Notes under the pieces: model-generated
What the model was told of the DNA's origin: nothing
Databases searched by the model: none
What the model saw: only the letters and a program-made list of their open reading frames with translations
Made by a program: the position numbers and the translations under genes
Origin: Desulfocicer vacuolatum DSM 3385
GTDB lineage: Bacteria > Desulfobacterota > Desulfobacteria > Desulfobacterales > SURF-7
Assembly (NCBI GenBank): GCA_945870015.1
Contig: CAMBQS010000014.1
Span: 1-21,170 of the forward strand
DNA: 21,170 bases
Direction: 5' to 3'
In this document: piece by piece, positions 6,527 to 14,901 of the stretch
Position numbering within the stretch: position 1 is the stretch's first letter
Layout: each line of letters opens with the position of its first letter

Positions 6527-7030
6527 TCATTTTTTCAATGTTGTGGATGACGGATAGTAAACAAACTTCCAGTCTGAATATTTCTCCTTGTTCTGAAATG
6601 TTTCATTTTCCAAAGAAAAATTTGCTGTTTTCATGGGTCTGCCATCGTTTGTGCTATACACCCCGATAAGCCTTCCGTTTCTGCCAAAAACCATCCCCCA
6701 CTTCCCATCCCTGGAAAATGGATCTGTGTACAGCTTCCGGAGATGCCTCCTGATGGCGGGGAACCTCGGATCTTTCAGCAGATCCGCCATGCCGGAGGGA
6801 TATTTGTTGTAGTCATTCGTTCCTGCATTATAGTAGGATTCAATCCCTTTCCGGATCTGATTTCCCCGGAAAAGAAGTTCTTCTTCCAGATCTCTTTGAA
6901 TCACTGTGCGCCAGTATCGGCTGACACCGATCAATGCAATCCCGGTCACAACCACGAGAACCAGCACCGTCATGTAGGTGAACCCATCATGGTATAAACC
7001 AGCAGGCCGTCGGCCGTCAATGGAATCCAT
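6527..7030 (-). CDS. GspG-like pseudopilin lacking Glu5
   Basis: A 167-residue type IV pilin-like protein. A 16-residue leader ends in G16 before F17-T-Y-M-T21, then a hydrophobic helix VLVLVVVTGIALIG, as expected for a prepilin-peptidase substrate. The residue at mature position 5, normally glutamate, is threonine (T21). Pilins without Glu5 in other systems (GspK-type) sit at the filament tip. The globular part contains YTDPFSRDGKWGM (101-113), the same DP...G.W pattern as the other two pseudopilins here, so it is a paralogue and not a GspK homologue by sequence. The start has AAGGA eight bases upstream, 45 bases after the previous stop. Probably a minor, tip or initiation subunit; this role is inferred. 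Confidence 0.78.
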   Translation of the reverse strand: MDSIDGRRPAGLYHDGFTYMTVLVLVVVTGIALIGVSRYWRTVIQRDLEEELLFRGNQIRKGIESYYNAGTNDYNKYPSGMADLLKDPRFPAIRRHLRKLYTDPFSRDGKWGMVFGRNGRLIGVYSTNDGRPMKTANFSLENETFQNKEKYSDWKFVYYPSSTTLKK

Positions 7031-7075
7031 CCGATTTTTCCTTACTTTCAGATCTATTTTGGATTCATCGTGTTG

Positions 7076-7486
7076 TTACCATTCATTATGCGGAATACCA
7101 TTCAACCCGATAAAATAACTTCCACTGTGAATATCAAAGACAGCCCCTTCCTCCCCCTCCTCAGGAGGAATAACAATCCAGGTTGACGTTGAATTGGTGA
7201 ACGGATCTTTCGGCAGGTCACGGATATATTTTTTTTCCTTGAGTTCTTCCAGGGTATCTGGAAATTTTCCATGATCCGCATAATATTGATCAATAACATC
7301 CCGTATAACAAAAAGTGTGTTCTGCAAAGAGGTTTCCCTGGCACGCACAATCGCCCGCTGCATATTCGGCAGGGCCATATTGGTCAGGATTCCGATGATC
7401 GCGATCACGATCATCATTTCAATCAGCGTATACCCGGCCCTCCCGGAAATTATTTGAAATGAATCTGCAATCTGCTTTCTGATCAT
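7076..7486 (-). CDS. GspG-like pseudopilin 2
   Basis: A 136-residue pseudopilin. The leader (1-18) ends in G18; the mature protein starts Y19-T-L-I-E23 and continues with the helix MMIVIAIIGILTNMALP. The body has QYYADHGKFPDTLEEL and RDLPKDPFT, typical of the GspG family, and the protein ends in a tryptophan as pseudopilin 1 does. A longer frame starts at 7654, but that would overlap the upstream pseudopilin gene by 131 bases and bury the leader; the ATG at 7484-7486 has AGGAG nine bases upstream, so I use it. It would be cleaved by a prepilin peptidase that is not in this window. Major versus minor subunit cannot be told from sequence alone. Confidence 0.85.
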   Translation of the reverse strand: MIRKQIADSFQIISGRAGYTLIEMMIVIAIIGILTNMALPNMQRAIVRARETSLQNTLFVIRDVIDQYYADHGKFPDTLEELKEKKYIRDLPKDPFTNSTSTWIVIPPEEGEEGAVFDIHSGSYFIGLNGIPHNEW

Positions 7487-7523
7487 GCAGGGGTTCTCCT
7501 TTTGGCCTGTCCAGCAGTTGTCA

Positions 7524-7994
7524 TTACCAATCCCTGTAGTCGCTTCCATCCAGTGCCTGTTTGTCGCTTTTTGAATACACATCATAAACATCCTGGCCGC
7601 CCCAGATATCACTCTGGTAATCATCTGAATAAGAACGCATTCCCCATTCCCCATCCTCTGTCATCGGATCTCTGGGGATATGCCGTAAAAATTTCATTTT
7701 GACAGACACCGGGCCGGAACCGACCGCTACCCCTTTTACCAGAATCTCCAGGGTTTCGGGATATCCGCTGGATAGCGCCTGAATTTGTATCTTTTGTTCA
7801 TCAACAAGCTGCTTGTATTGGTCAATCGCTTTTCGAATCACCCGCAGGTTCTGTCTCAGTTCAATCTCCCTGGTTCGTTTATAAGTCATCTGCGAAAGAG
7901 GCAAAATGCCTGCTGCAAGTATGGACAGAATCGTCATTACAACAAGAAGCTCAATCAGGGTAAGACCGGCATTATGTTCACGCCCACTTCCCAT
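7524..7994 (-). CDS. gspG: GspG-like pseudopilin 1
   Basis: A 156-residue pseudopilin with a short leader ending in G10, mature start L11-T-L-I-E15, and the helix LLVVMTILSILAAGILP. The body contains RHIPRDPMTEDGEWGM and an acidic C-terminal run QDVYDVYSKSDKQALDGSDYRDW, close to the GspG C-terminal calcium-loop region (DIYSLG.DG...DIGNW in classical GspG). It is therefore the best candidate for the major subunit, although leucine at mature position 1 instead of phenylalanine is less usual. It follows the secretin gene with three bases between stop and start. AGGA within the secretin's last codons supplies the ribosome site. Confidence 0.85.
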   Translation of the reverse strand: MGSGREHNAGLTLIELLVVMTILSILAAGILPLSQMTYKRTREIELRQNLRVIRKAIDQYKQLVDEQKIQIQALSSGYPETLEILVKGVAVGSGPVSVKMKFLRHIPRDPMTEDGEWGMRSYSDDYQSDIWGGQDVYDVYSKSDKQALDGSDYRDW

Positions 7995-7997
7995 GAT

Positions 7998-10316
7998 TTA
8001 TCCTTTGAAAGCCCAGTTGCGGTCTACAACATGGATATCTGAATCAAACTCCTCTTTTTTTTTGTATTCATCATTTGCTGCTCTAGCGGATTTCAAATCG
8101 AAAAATTTTCCGACAAAAACACGGTAAAACGCCCCTTTGTCCGGAATGGTTGCATGCACGACAAAGCATTCATAATTCATGCTTTCCAGCTTAAGAGCGC
8201 GGCTTTCCGCCTGATCTTTTCGGGCATAGGAGGCGACATGTATACTGAAAAGAACGGAATCCGGCCAGAAATATCTTTCTCCTGTGTTTTCATCTGCTTT
8301 TTTTTCAAGCATTCCCCTTTCAACACTTTTCAAAACCGGCTCTTCCGTCAAGATCGGTTCTTCTGCCGGAACGGTTTGTGATACGCCTTTATCCGGTAAA
8401 ACAACTTCAGGCATCTGCTCATCATTTTCACCCATCACCGGTTGGGATGGGATTTCAACCCGGGGTTCTGTTAAAAATACATCCATGCCTTTCTGATAGC
8501 TCTCATACGGTTCAGATGTTGAAAAATGATCCTCCTTGCCGGACCATATCTGAGTTACATTTTTTCCGGGGATCTCCTGCTGATTGATCACATATGGCGT
8601 TATGGACATCAGGATATCTGTTTTTTCACTGTCCCTGTCTGTGCTGGTAAACAACCGGCCGACAACAGGAATCTCTCCAAGATATGGTATCTTTTGAACA
8701 GATTCCCTGTCTTCATCCCGGATCAGCCCTCCGATGATGATGGGTTCTCCGTCCCGAACCGTTAAAACACTTTTTGCTTTCCGGGTGTTGATTGAATACT
8801 CCGGATCTTCGGGTGTGCCTACATTCTGACCCAGAACACTGATCTCAAGCGTCAGATCCAGAACAATCTCCCCATGAAAATTGATTATTGGATTGGCTTC
8901 CAGCTTCACACCAACATCCTGGTATTGAAAATCATAGGTGACATTTCCGGTTGTATCAACGCGCCTGTTGGAGCGGAGGGGTACTCTTTCACCGATATGG
9001 ATGCTTGACTTTTCATTATTCCTTACCCGGACCTGCGGATTGGCAAGGGTTCGGGTATCCCCATCTTTTTTTAACAGATGCAGGATTGCCGTTGGAATGG
9101 ATAGCATCATCTCTTTTCTTGAAATCTCTCCCAAGGCAAAACCGGAAGCAATCCCGGCAAATGTTGAATCCGATTGGATGGTTTCTGCGGCTTCTCCAAC
9201 CCCGAAAGTGATGGAGCCGGGATTGACTTCAATCCCTAGCTGTTTTTCTTTGGATTGGGTGGCTTCCAGAATTTCAACATTTAGCAGAACCTCTGAGCTG
9301 GGCCTGTCATTGGCCTCAATCACCCTGGAAGCGATTTCCAACAGTTCTTCGGGTCCGCGGACAACCACTGCATTCAATTTCTCATTTGCAGTCACATCCC
9401 TGCCCCTCAGTATCTTTCCCAGGAGCCCTACTGCTTTTTTCGCCTCCAGATGGGAGAGATAAAAAGTTCTGATTTTAAGATCTTCATATTCTTTCACTTT
9501 TGGCGGTGTATTGGGATAAACCAGTATGGTATTCTCATCTACCATTTTCCCTGATAATTGATTGGAATCCAGCAATGCCTCGATAAAATCCGAATAGGAT
9601 ACATCTGTCATGAAAAGGGTTACCTTGGTATCATTCACATCTTTATCAAAAATAAAATTGATCCCGGACAGCCTTGATAATACCTCAAATACGTTGATGA
9701 TTGATGTTTTCTTGAATTTGAATGAAACCGGTTTCCGGGATTGATGCAAGATGTGAAATTTCTCTTTCTGCTTTCCTTTATCCTGGAGATCAGGGCTTTC
9801 CTTTTTAAATAATTCCATCGCTTCCAGGGCTCTTTTGCTGGAAGGATTTAGATCCAGCGCTTTTAAAAAAGCTTCCCGTGCCTGAAAATACTTCTGTGAC
9901 TTCATAAAATTCTCTCCACGGGTGACAAGATGCTCCGCTTCCTTCTGTTTTCTGGCCTTTTCTATGATATTGCCGGCTTTATTGCCGGACGGGTTGAAAG
10001 CAATGCTGAGCTGCAGTTCAACAATCGCTTCATCGAACCGGTTTTCTTTCAGAAATGATTCTCCCCTGGCCATATGCATATTCGAAGCCTCAATCCTGGC
10101 TCTAGTAAGCTTCATCCTCAAGTCAACATTGTCCGGATCTTCTTCAAGTTGGCTCTGATAATATTGGACACTCTGGTCCCAGTCTCCCTGATTGGCCAAC
10201 CGGGAACCTTCATCCGGATTGAATGTCCTGCTGTTGCATCCATATAAACAGGTGACCAGGAAAACCACCAGGTATAAATAATTGCGAGCTCTTATTTTCA
10301 CTATGGTACAATTCAT
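7998..10316 (-). CDS. gspD: Lipoprotein secretin with TPR and SPOR domains
   Basis: This 772-residue protein forms the outer-membrane gate of the machine. From the N-terminus: a lipoprotein signal with lipobox LYGC (C27); TPR-like helices about 35-165; an N0 domain about 195-270; an N1-type domain about 282-338; the secretin core about 345-577 with VPLR (445-448) and GEPIIIGGLIRDEDRE (523-538); a linker rich in P and E; and a SPOR domain about 686-766, expected to bind denuded glycan strands. In MSHA systems the TPR protein MshN is separate from the secretin MshL; here TPR and secretin are one chain. I start at ATG 10314-10316 because AGGTGG lies five bases upstream and the lipobox then falls correctly; the longer frame from 10358 overlaps the PilP-like gene. 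The lipid would be added by Lgt, encoded nearby. Confidence 0.9.
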   Translation of the reverse strand: MNCTIVKIRARNYLYLVVFLVTCLYGCNSRTFNPDEGSRLANQGDWDQSVQYYQSQLEEDPDNVDLRMKLTRARIEASNMHMARGESFLKENRFDEAIVELQLSIAFNPSGNKAGNIIEKARKQKEAEHLVTRGENFMKSQKYFQAREAFLKALDLNPSSKRALEAMELFKKESPDLQDKGKQKEKFHILHQSRKPVSFKFKKTSIINVFEVLSRLSGINFIFDKDVNDTKVTLFMTDVSYSDFIEALLDSNQLSGKMVDENTILVYPNTPPKVKEYEDLKIRTFYLSHLEAKKAVGLLGKILRGRDVTANEKLNAVVVRGPEELLEIASRVIEANDRPSSEVLLNVEILEATQSKEKQLGIEVNPGSITFGVGEAAETIQSDSTFAGIASGFALGEISRKEMMLSIPTAILHLLKKDGDTRTLANPQVRVRNNEKSSIHIGERVPLRSNRRVDTTGNVTYDFQYQDVGVKLEANPIINFHGEIVLDLTLEISVLGQNVGTPEDPEYSINTRKAKSVLTVRDGEPIIIGGLIRDEDRESVQKIPYLGEIPVVGRLFTSTDRDSEKTDILMSITPYVINQQEIPGKNVTQIWSGKEDHFSTSEPYESYQKGMDVFLTEPRVEIPSQPVMGENDEQMPEVVLPDKGVSQTVPAEEPILTEEPVLKSVERGMLEKKADENTGERYFWPDSVLFSIHVASYARKDQAESRALKLESMNYECFVVHATIPDKGAFYRVFVGKFFDLKSARAANDEYKKKEEFDSDIHVVDRNWAFKG

Positions 10317-10332
10317 AATCCCACCTAAAATT

Positions 10333-10950
10333 CTATGGTAAAAGATCACTGATATCAATTGTGACAGACTGACCTTCTTTCTCAGACCAGATTGTCAAGG
10401 CTTTATCTGAAATATCCTCAACCCGGTACTGCCCATCAATGATATCTCCCTTCCGGACAATGAAAATGTCTTTGCTCCGTTCAAGAAAGATATATTTCCG
10501 GCCATCGCTTTCATAAAAACCAAACGCGCTGAACTGCTCCAACCCCTGATTAGCAGGTTTGTTTTCCTGCTCCTGTTTGGCGGTCTCATTCATCTCCTCC
10601 TGAGTTTTTTGGGAAGCAATCGCTTTGGCTGGAATCGGGGAGATGTCAACCCTTGCTGAATTTTTTTCAAAAATATTTCTGAACACACTGGCCTGCTGAT
10701 ACACGGGGTTCAGTAGCAGTTCAAGCAACAGATCCGAATCCGATGGTTTTGCAGAGTCCTTATGAATCTTCTTACCGGTGACTCCGGGCTTTCCCGATGT
10801 ATAAGTCAAGCGGTCAACCCTTTCCTGTTTGTAGGGATTCATGATCCGATAAACCAATGAAAAAATAAACAGCACGGAAAGCACCATCAATATTTTTTGC
10901 TTTTTATCCATATGCAGAATAATCTGTTCCTGAATGAAAAATGGTTCCAC
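10333..10950 (-). CDS. PilP/GspC/MshK-like inner-membrane connector
   Basis: A 205-residue bitopic protein: membrane helix about 18-36, a long variable linker, and a small C-terminal beta domain with FYESDGRKYIFLERS and IVRKGDIIDGQYRVEDIS, the pattern of GspC homology-region and PilP domains that touch the secretin N0 domain. It sits directly before the secretin gene, as pilP and mshK do. The start is uncertain. GTG at 10948-10950 keeps a 24-base gap like the other genes of the operon and has GGA five bases upstream; ATG at 10909-10911 (192 residues, MDKKQK...) places the helix closer to the N-terminus but lacks a good ribosome site. The family call rests on position plus the C-terminal pattern. 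Confidence 0.7.
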   Translation of the reverse strand: MEPFFIQEQIILHMDKKQKILMVLSVLFIFSLVYRIMNPYKQERVDRLTYTSGKPGVTGKKIHKDSAKPSDSDLLLELLLNPVYQQASVFRNIFEKNSARVDISPIPAKAIASQKTQEEMNETAKQEQENKPANQGLEQFSAFGFYESDGRKYIFLERSKDIFIVRKGDIIDGQYRVEDISDKALTIWSEKEGQSVTIDISDLLP

Positions 10951-10974
10951 ACCCTTCCGGGTTTCAGCGGATTT

Positions 10975-11532
10975 CTATCGACAGTAGGTGGCTATTTTCA
11001 ATCTCATATCCACCTGATCCTTTTCTGATCCTTTTTCAAGTGACAAATGTTCAATACAAAACAAACTGCGAGATCCGTGAATGTCTGCCAGCAAGCCCTT
11101 CATGCCTTCATATTTGCCGGAGACGGATAATGAGGTTGAATATTTCCATAAGGAAAGCGCCTCTTTCCGGTCCGGAGTAAAATGAATCTTTCCTGAAGTC
11201 ATCCCGTTTTTGTTGAAAAATGAACTGATTTCCGTTGCCCTGTCAGACAGATCGGCCATCTCCGGGAGTGAACTCAGGAAAGCCTCCAATGCCTTTTTTC
11301 TGTTCTCATACCCATGCCTGGCATCCGGACGACCATCCGTCTTCCGGCTCCAGTCTCCCCGAAACGCTGAATAATTTATATTTTGTTCTCTGATTTTATT
11401 CTGCTGATTCCGGATTACAGTACCCTGCAGTATCAGATTTACCAGAAGAATCAGGATACAAAAAAATCCATAAATTTTATATGCGGCTGCTATTTTATAG
11501 AAACGGGAAAAGTCCATGGCATTCTCTTTCAT
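10975..11532 (-). CDS. pilO: PilO/MshJ/GspM-like protein
   Basis: A 185-residue bitopic protein: a short cytoplasmic head, a membrane helix about 20-40, a helical stalk, and a C-terminal ferredoxin-like domain with KYSTSLSVSGKYEGMKGLLADIHGS (in segments), the usual PilO pattern of a beta strand followed by a helix. PilO pairs with PilN in the inner membrane and, with PilP, links the cytoplasmic PilM ring to the secretin. Its ATG overlaps the pilN stop by one base (TAATG), so translation is coupled. A second ATG five codons in (11517) is an alternative start. Sequence conservation in this family is low; identification leans on topology and gene order. Confidence 0.75.
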   Translation of the reverse strand: MKENAMDFSRFYKIAAAYKIYGFFCILILLVNLILQGTVIRNQQNKIREQNINYSAFRGDWSRKTDGRPDARHGYENRKKALEAFLSSLPEMADLSDRATEISSFFNKNGMTSGKIHFTPDRKEALSLWKYSTSLSVSGKYEGMKGLLADIHGSRSLFCIEHLSLEKGSEKDQVDMRLKIATYCR

Positions 11533-12176
11533 TAATATTTTGAAAGCCCTTTCAGAATTCGGCCCAATTGTGGAGGATCACCGTCGGTGAACAGCTTCTC
11601 AATGGAAATTGTGCTCTCAAGTGTGAACCCGATACCCTCTTTCACGGGTTCTGCCGATTCAACAGTGAGTACAGGTTTCAGACCCAGATCCTGAATAATG
11701 GTTGTTTTGATTAAATCCCATTCTTCAAGCCGTCTGAAAAAAAAAGTGACCTTGTGGGCTGCATCTGCCCGTCCTTTCATGATCAGTTTGTCATAATGAT
11801 CCGAGAGAGAAAAAGACTCGATATAAAGTCCTTCCGGAATTTTTTTTTCCAGTTGATCCAGAAAACGATTCCAGGGGAAAGCATCCCTTGCAATGAACAG
11901 ATTCATCTCTCCCAACTTTTTTTCCAAACGGCGGATATCTTCCTGTAATGGTTTTTCCCTTTTTTCTAGTTGACGGCCGGCTTTCCTGGATATCATTGTT
12001 TTCATTCCGGCGATCTTCAGATCATATTCCCTGATCTGTTTCTGATTGTTTACATATTGATACAGGGTTATGCCGGAAAGGCTCACCATAAAAAAAACGG
12101 TTGCAATCATCAGGGCCGTTATCAAACGACTGTCCAGATATTCATGAGTTGCAAGGTTGATATCAATCTGTCTCAA
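11532..12176 (-). CDS. pilN: PilN/MshI-type protein, TTG start
   Basis: A 214-residue protein starting RQIDINLATHEYLDSR after the initiator. This is the conserved PilN N-terminal INLA...R segment that binds the groove of PilM. A membrane helix follows at about 17-38, then a coiled stalk and a C-terminal ferredoxin-like domain (EGLYIESFSLSDHYDKLIMKG). The longer frame from ATG 12266 would overlap pilM by 74 bases and put a basic extension before the PilM-binding segment. TTG at 12174-12176 has GGAGA exactly six bases upstream and leaves a 16-base gap after pilM, so I take it as the start. It couples to pilO at its end. Confidence 0.85.
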   Translation of the reverse strand: MRQIDINLATHEYLDSRLITALMIATVFFMVSLSGITLYQYVNNQKQIREYDLKIAGMKTMISRKAGRQLEKREKPLQEDIRRLEKKLGEMNLFIARDAFPWNRFLDQLEKKIPEGLYIESFSLSDHYDKLIMKGRADAAHKVTFFFRRLEEWDLIKTTIIQDLGLKPVLTVESAEPVKEGIGFTLESTISIEKLFTDGDPPQLGRILKGLSKY

Positions 12177-12187
12177 ATACTTTCTCC
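12174..12187 (-). promoter_or_regulatory. Ribosome-binding site that fixes the TTG start of pilN
   Basis: GGAGA (minus strand, 12183-12187) with a six-base spacer to TTG (12174-12176). No in-frame ATG lies between the pilM stop and the membrane helix, so this site decides the annotation. Confidence 0.75.
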
Positions 12188-12192
12188 GTTGC

Positions 12193-13128
12193 TTATGTTG
12201 AAATACTTTGCGCTGCACCAATTGCAGAAGAAAATGATGAAAGCCTGGTGCGTGTTTCCGGATCATCCGGATCCATACCGGTTTTAATCAAACGCGATTC
12301 TTCTATAATGGACACATCCATATTACTCAATGTTTGAAATACATCTTTCAGCTCCTTGTGAAATGCCACCTGGCTGCCGACATATAATTTCTCGATCTCC
12401 CTTTCCGGGCTGATGTTAAAATAATGTTTCATCGTCATATCCACATCCTGAAAAAAATGAAGATCCGAGAATCCTTTCTTGACCCCATGATAAAACACCA
12501 GCCCGCCGTTCTCAAACACAAAAAAAGTGAAAAACTTCTCATAAAGCCCCAGAAAAGCGATAACTCCGTTCTCCGGAAGCATATTCCGGAAAAAATTAAA
12601 TTGATTGATTCCGGCTGGCCGTATCACTTTAGGCAACAGCTTTTCATGGATTAAATTGTTTTCATAGTCATTAATCACATCCAGAATCCCTGCCGTAACC
12701 ATCAGATGTCTGTCCTTTTCACCCTGGCTGTCAATCATATGATAGGAAATCTTCGTACTTTCCAGTGGGAAATGAAGGGTTTTTTCCATTTCCCAGGCGA
12801 TCATCTTTTCAATTTCCGATTTGGATTTAGGCAGTTCTTCAAATTTCTGGATTGAAATCTTGACGATCTCATTTGGAATCGAAACACCTATACAGGAAAC
12901 CCGTTCCCGGGTCTCTGCAACCGCCTTCCGGATGGTTTCACGGAACAACTCTTCGGAAACAATATTCTTTTCCTTATAGGACAGGTTTATCACCTCTTCC
13001 GGAAATGGAACAGTTCCGCCATACAAGAGCCGCCATCCGCTTTTTTCCTTTTCCACCTGAGCGATCGTGATACCGGCCTCACTGATCTCGATGCCCGTCT
13101 GTATTCTGTCAAATTTTCGAAAAAACAT
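12193..13128 (-). CDS. pilM: PilM/MshI-type actin-like protein
   Basis: A 311-residue cytoplasmic protein of the PilM/GspL-cytoplasmic class, with the actin-like fold. The N-terminal TGIEISEAGITIAQVE corresponds to the first phosphate motif (usually GxDxGxxxxK), with E in place of D; IGVSIPNEIVKISIQKF and the EKMIAWEMEKTLHFPLE segment are typical of PilM. It would form a ring around the assembly ATPase and hold the PilN N-terminus. MshI proteins of MSHA systems fuse or split the PilM and PilN parts; here they are separate genes. Gaps are 13 bases after gspE and 16 bases before pilN. The ribosome site is weak (GAGAG just before the ATG). Confidence 0.85.
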   Translation of the reverse strand: MFFRKFDRIQTGIEISEAGITIAQVEKEKSGWRLLYGGTVPFPEEVINLSYKEKNIVSEELFRETIRKAVAETRERVSCIGVSIPNEIVKISIQKFEELPKSKSEIEKMIAWEMEKTLHFPLESTKISYHMIDSQGEKDRHLMVTAGILDVINDYENNLIHEKLLPKVIRPAGINQFNFFRNMLPENGVIAFLGLYEKFFTFFVFENGGLVFYHGVKKGFSDLHFFQDVDMTMKHYFNISPEREIEKLYVGSQVAFHKELKDVFQTLSNMDVSIIEESRLIKTGMDPDDPETRTRLSSFSSAIGAAQSIST

Positions 13129-13141
13129 CTCTCAATCCATA

Positions 13142-14875
13142 TCAGGAAAAAGTTTCGATGAATGTTACTCTGTTGGCTTCCGCAAGAGTTGTATTCCCAT
13201 TGAATACCTCCTGTATGGCTGCTTTCCTCAGAAAAGTGGTACCGGAAGCCAGTGCTTTTCTTTTTAACTCTGCAATGGAAGAACGTGCGATAAACAACTC
13301 CTTTATCTCATCATCCAGTTCGATCATCTCAATGATTGCTTTTCTTCCTTTAAAACCTGTGCCCTTGCAGCTTCCACATCCTTTTGCATCATAAAAAACA
13401 TGCCCCTTGCATTTTTCCGGGTCCAGCCCGGAAGCAGCCATCACTTCTTTGGATAACCTGGACTCAACTTTACAATGGCAAAGGGTTCGAATCAAACGCT
13501 GAGCGATAATGCAATTCAAGGCCGACATCAGATTGTACGGTTCGATACCCATATGGATAAAACGATTGATCACTTCAAATGAGCTGTTGGCGTGAACAGT
13601 AGTAAAAACAAGATGACCGGTGAGAGCGGACTGAAGTGCAATCTGTGCAGTCTCTGAATCCCGGATCTCGCCCACCAGAATTTTATCCGGATCATGACGC
13701 AGGATCGAACGCAATCCGCGGGCAAAGGTCAAACCGGTTTTTTCATTTACCGGTATCTGCGTAATTCCTTTCAGTTGATATTCAACCGGATCTTCAATCG
13801 TAATAATCTTAACATCTCTGCTGTTCACTTCCGACATCGCCCGGTACAGTGTGGTTGTCTTTCCGCTTCCGGTAGGTCCGGTCATCAGAAACATCCCATA
13901 TGGAGCGTGAATCATCCTCCGGATTCTGAGAAGCTCACCCTGGGGAAGTTCCATTGAATCCAACCGGAACTCCCCTTTTGTGGATACCATCGTCTCCCTG
14001 TCCAGAATCCGGATTACCGCATCCTCACCAAAAATCGTAGGCAGAACCGAAACCCTGAAATCGATATTTCGATCCCTTACTTTCAGTTTGAACCGGCCGT
14101 CCTGGGGAATTCTTTTCTCCGATATGTCCAGTTCCGACATGACCTTGATCCGGGAAATAATGGAACTCTGATACTGGATATCGATCGGATCAGTTGCCTG
14201 ATGAAGCATCCCGTTGATTCTGTACCGGATGATCACCCCCCTGTCCGATGATTCAATATGGATATCGCTTGCTTTTTTGTTGATGGCATCCAGGATCGTG
14301 GAGTCGACCAGTTTGACAATGGGACTTTCTTCAGCCGTCACCCTCTCAATGCTGAGAATATCTTCTCCCTTGTCCGATTCCCGGACAATCGAAAGCCGCA
14401 TATTATCGGAAACACTGTCGAGAACATTCCGCGAAGACTCCATTTTCTTCAATAATTCTGAAACTTTTGTTTCACTGGCAACGACTACGGATATTTTCAG
14501 ATCCGTCAGCATTTCAAGTTCATCAATGGCCCGGAAAGCATGCATCGGTTCCGCCACTGCAATCACCAGCTCATTCTTTTTTTTTTCATAAGGAACAAAA
14601 TTATACTTGGCCATCAATTCAAAATGGATCAGGTTCAACAATTCAGGGTCATCAATATTTTTCAGCTCAACGTATTTGAATGAGTATTGTGCCGCCATGA
14701 TCTTGGCCAGTTGCTCATGGTCGATAAAGCCCTCTTCAATGCACAACTGACCTACCATCTGCTTGCTGATTGTCTTTTTGGACAATACAAAATCCAACTG
14801 TTCGGGGGTCATAAAACCCAACCGGATCGCCCAGTCCCCGAATCTCATTTTCTGGAAAACATTCACAACCGTCAT
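13142..14875 (-). CDS. gspE: Assembly ATPase of the GspE/PilB/MshE family
   Basis: This 577-residue cytoplasmic hexameric ATPase powers pseudopilus or pilus extension. An N-terminal MshEN-like segment (about 10-75, FGDWAIRLGFMTPEQL) and a second N-domain precede the core. Core motifs are Walker A GPTGSGKTT (333-341), Asp box ITIEDPVE (358-365), Walker B ILVGEIRD (399-406) and His box LTGHLVFTTVHAN (418-430). The zinc region is CHC (466-468) and CGSC (500-503), a shortened first pair compared with the CxxC of classical GspE. MshEN-type N-termini bind c-di-GMP in MshE and some PilB proteins, which fits the PilZ gene in this cluster, but I cannot verify the binding motifs here. ATG at 14873-14875 has AGGA ten bases upstream; TTG at 14884 is too close to it. 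There is no PilT retraction ATPase nearby. Confidence 0.93.
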   Translation of the reverse strand: MTVVNVFQKMRFGDWAIRLGFMTPEQLDFVLSKKTISKQMVGQLCIEEGFIDHEQLAKIMAAQYSFKYVELKNIDDPELLNLIHFELMAKYNFVPYEKKKNELVIAVAEPMHAFRAIDELEMLTDLKISVVVASETKVSELLKKMESSRNVLDSVSDNMRLSIVRESDKGEDILSIERVTAEESPIVKLVDSTILDAINKKASDIHIESSDRGVIIRYRINGMLHQATDPIDIQYQSSIISRIKVMSELDISEKRIPQDGRFKLKVRDRNIDFRVSVLPTIFGEDAVIRILDRETMVSTKGEFRLDSMELPQGELLRIRRMIHAPYGMFLMTGPTGSGKTTTLYRAMSEVNSRDVKIITIEDPVEYQLKGITQIPVNEKTGLTFARGLRSILRHDPDKILVGEIRDSETAQIALQSALTGHLVFTTVHANSSFEVINRFIHMGIEPYNLMSALNCIIAQRLIRTLCHCKVESRLSKEVMAASGLDPEKCKGHVFYDAKGCGSCKGTGFKGRKAIIEMIELDDEIKELFIARSSIAELKRKALASGTTFLRKAAIQEVFNGNTTLAEANRVTFIETFS

Positions 14876-14901
14876 TTTATTCAAATCCTGAATTGATCTG
14901 T

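Noticed and set aside
7487..7654. Upstream extension of pseudopilin 2
   Set aside because: It overlaps the previous pseudopilin gene by 131 bases and would place 74 residues before the cleavage site; the internal ATG with AGGAG is better.
8938..9462. 174-codon + strand frame opposite the secretin core
   Set aside because: The S/T/R-rich translation is typical of an antisense frame; the minus strand encodes an intact secretin.
10317..10358. Upstream extension of the secretin start
   Set aside because: It overlaps the PilP-like gene and moves the lipoprotein signal away from the N-terminus; AGGTGG before ATG 10316 is a better site.
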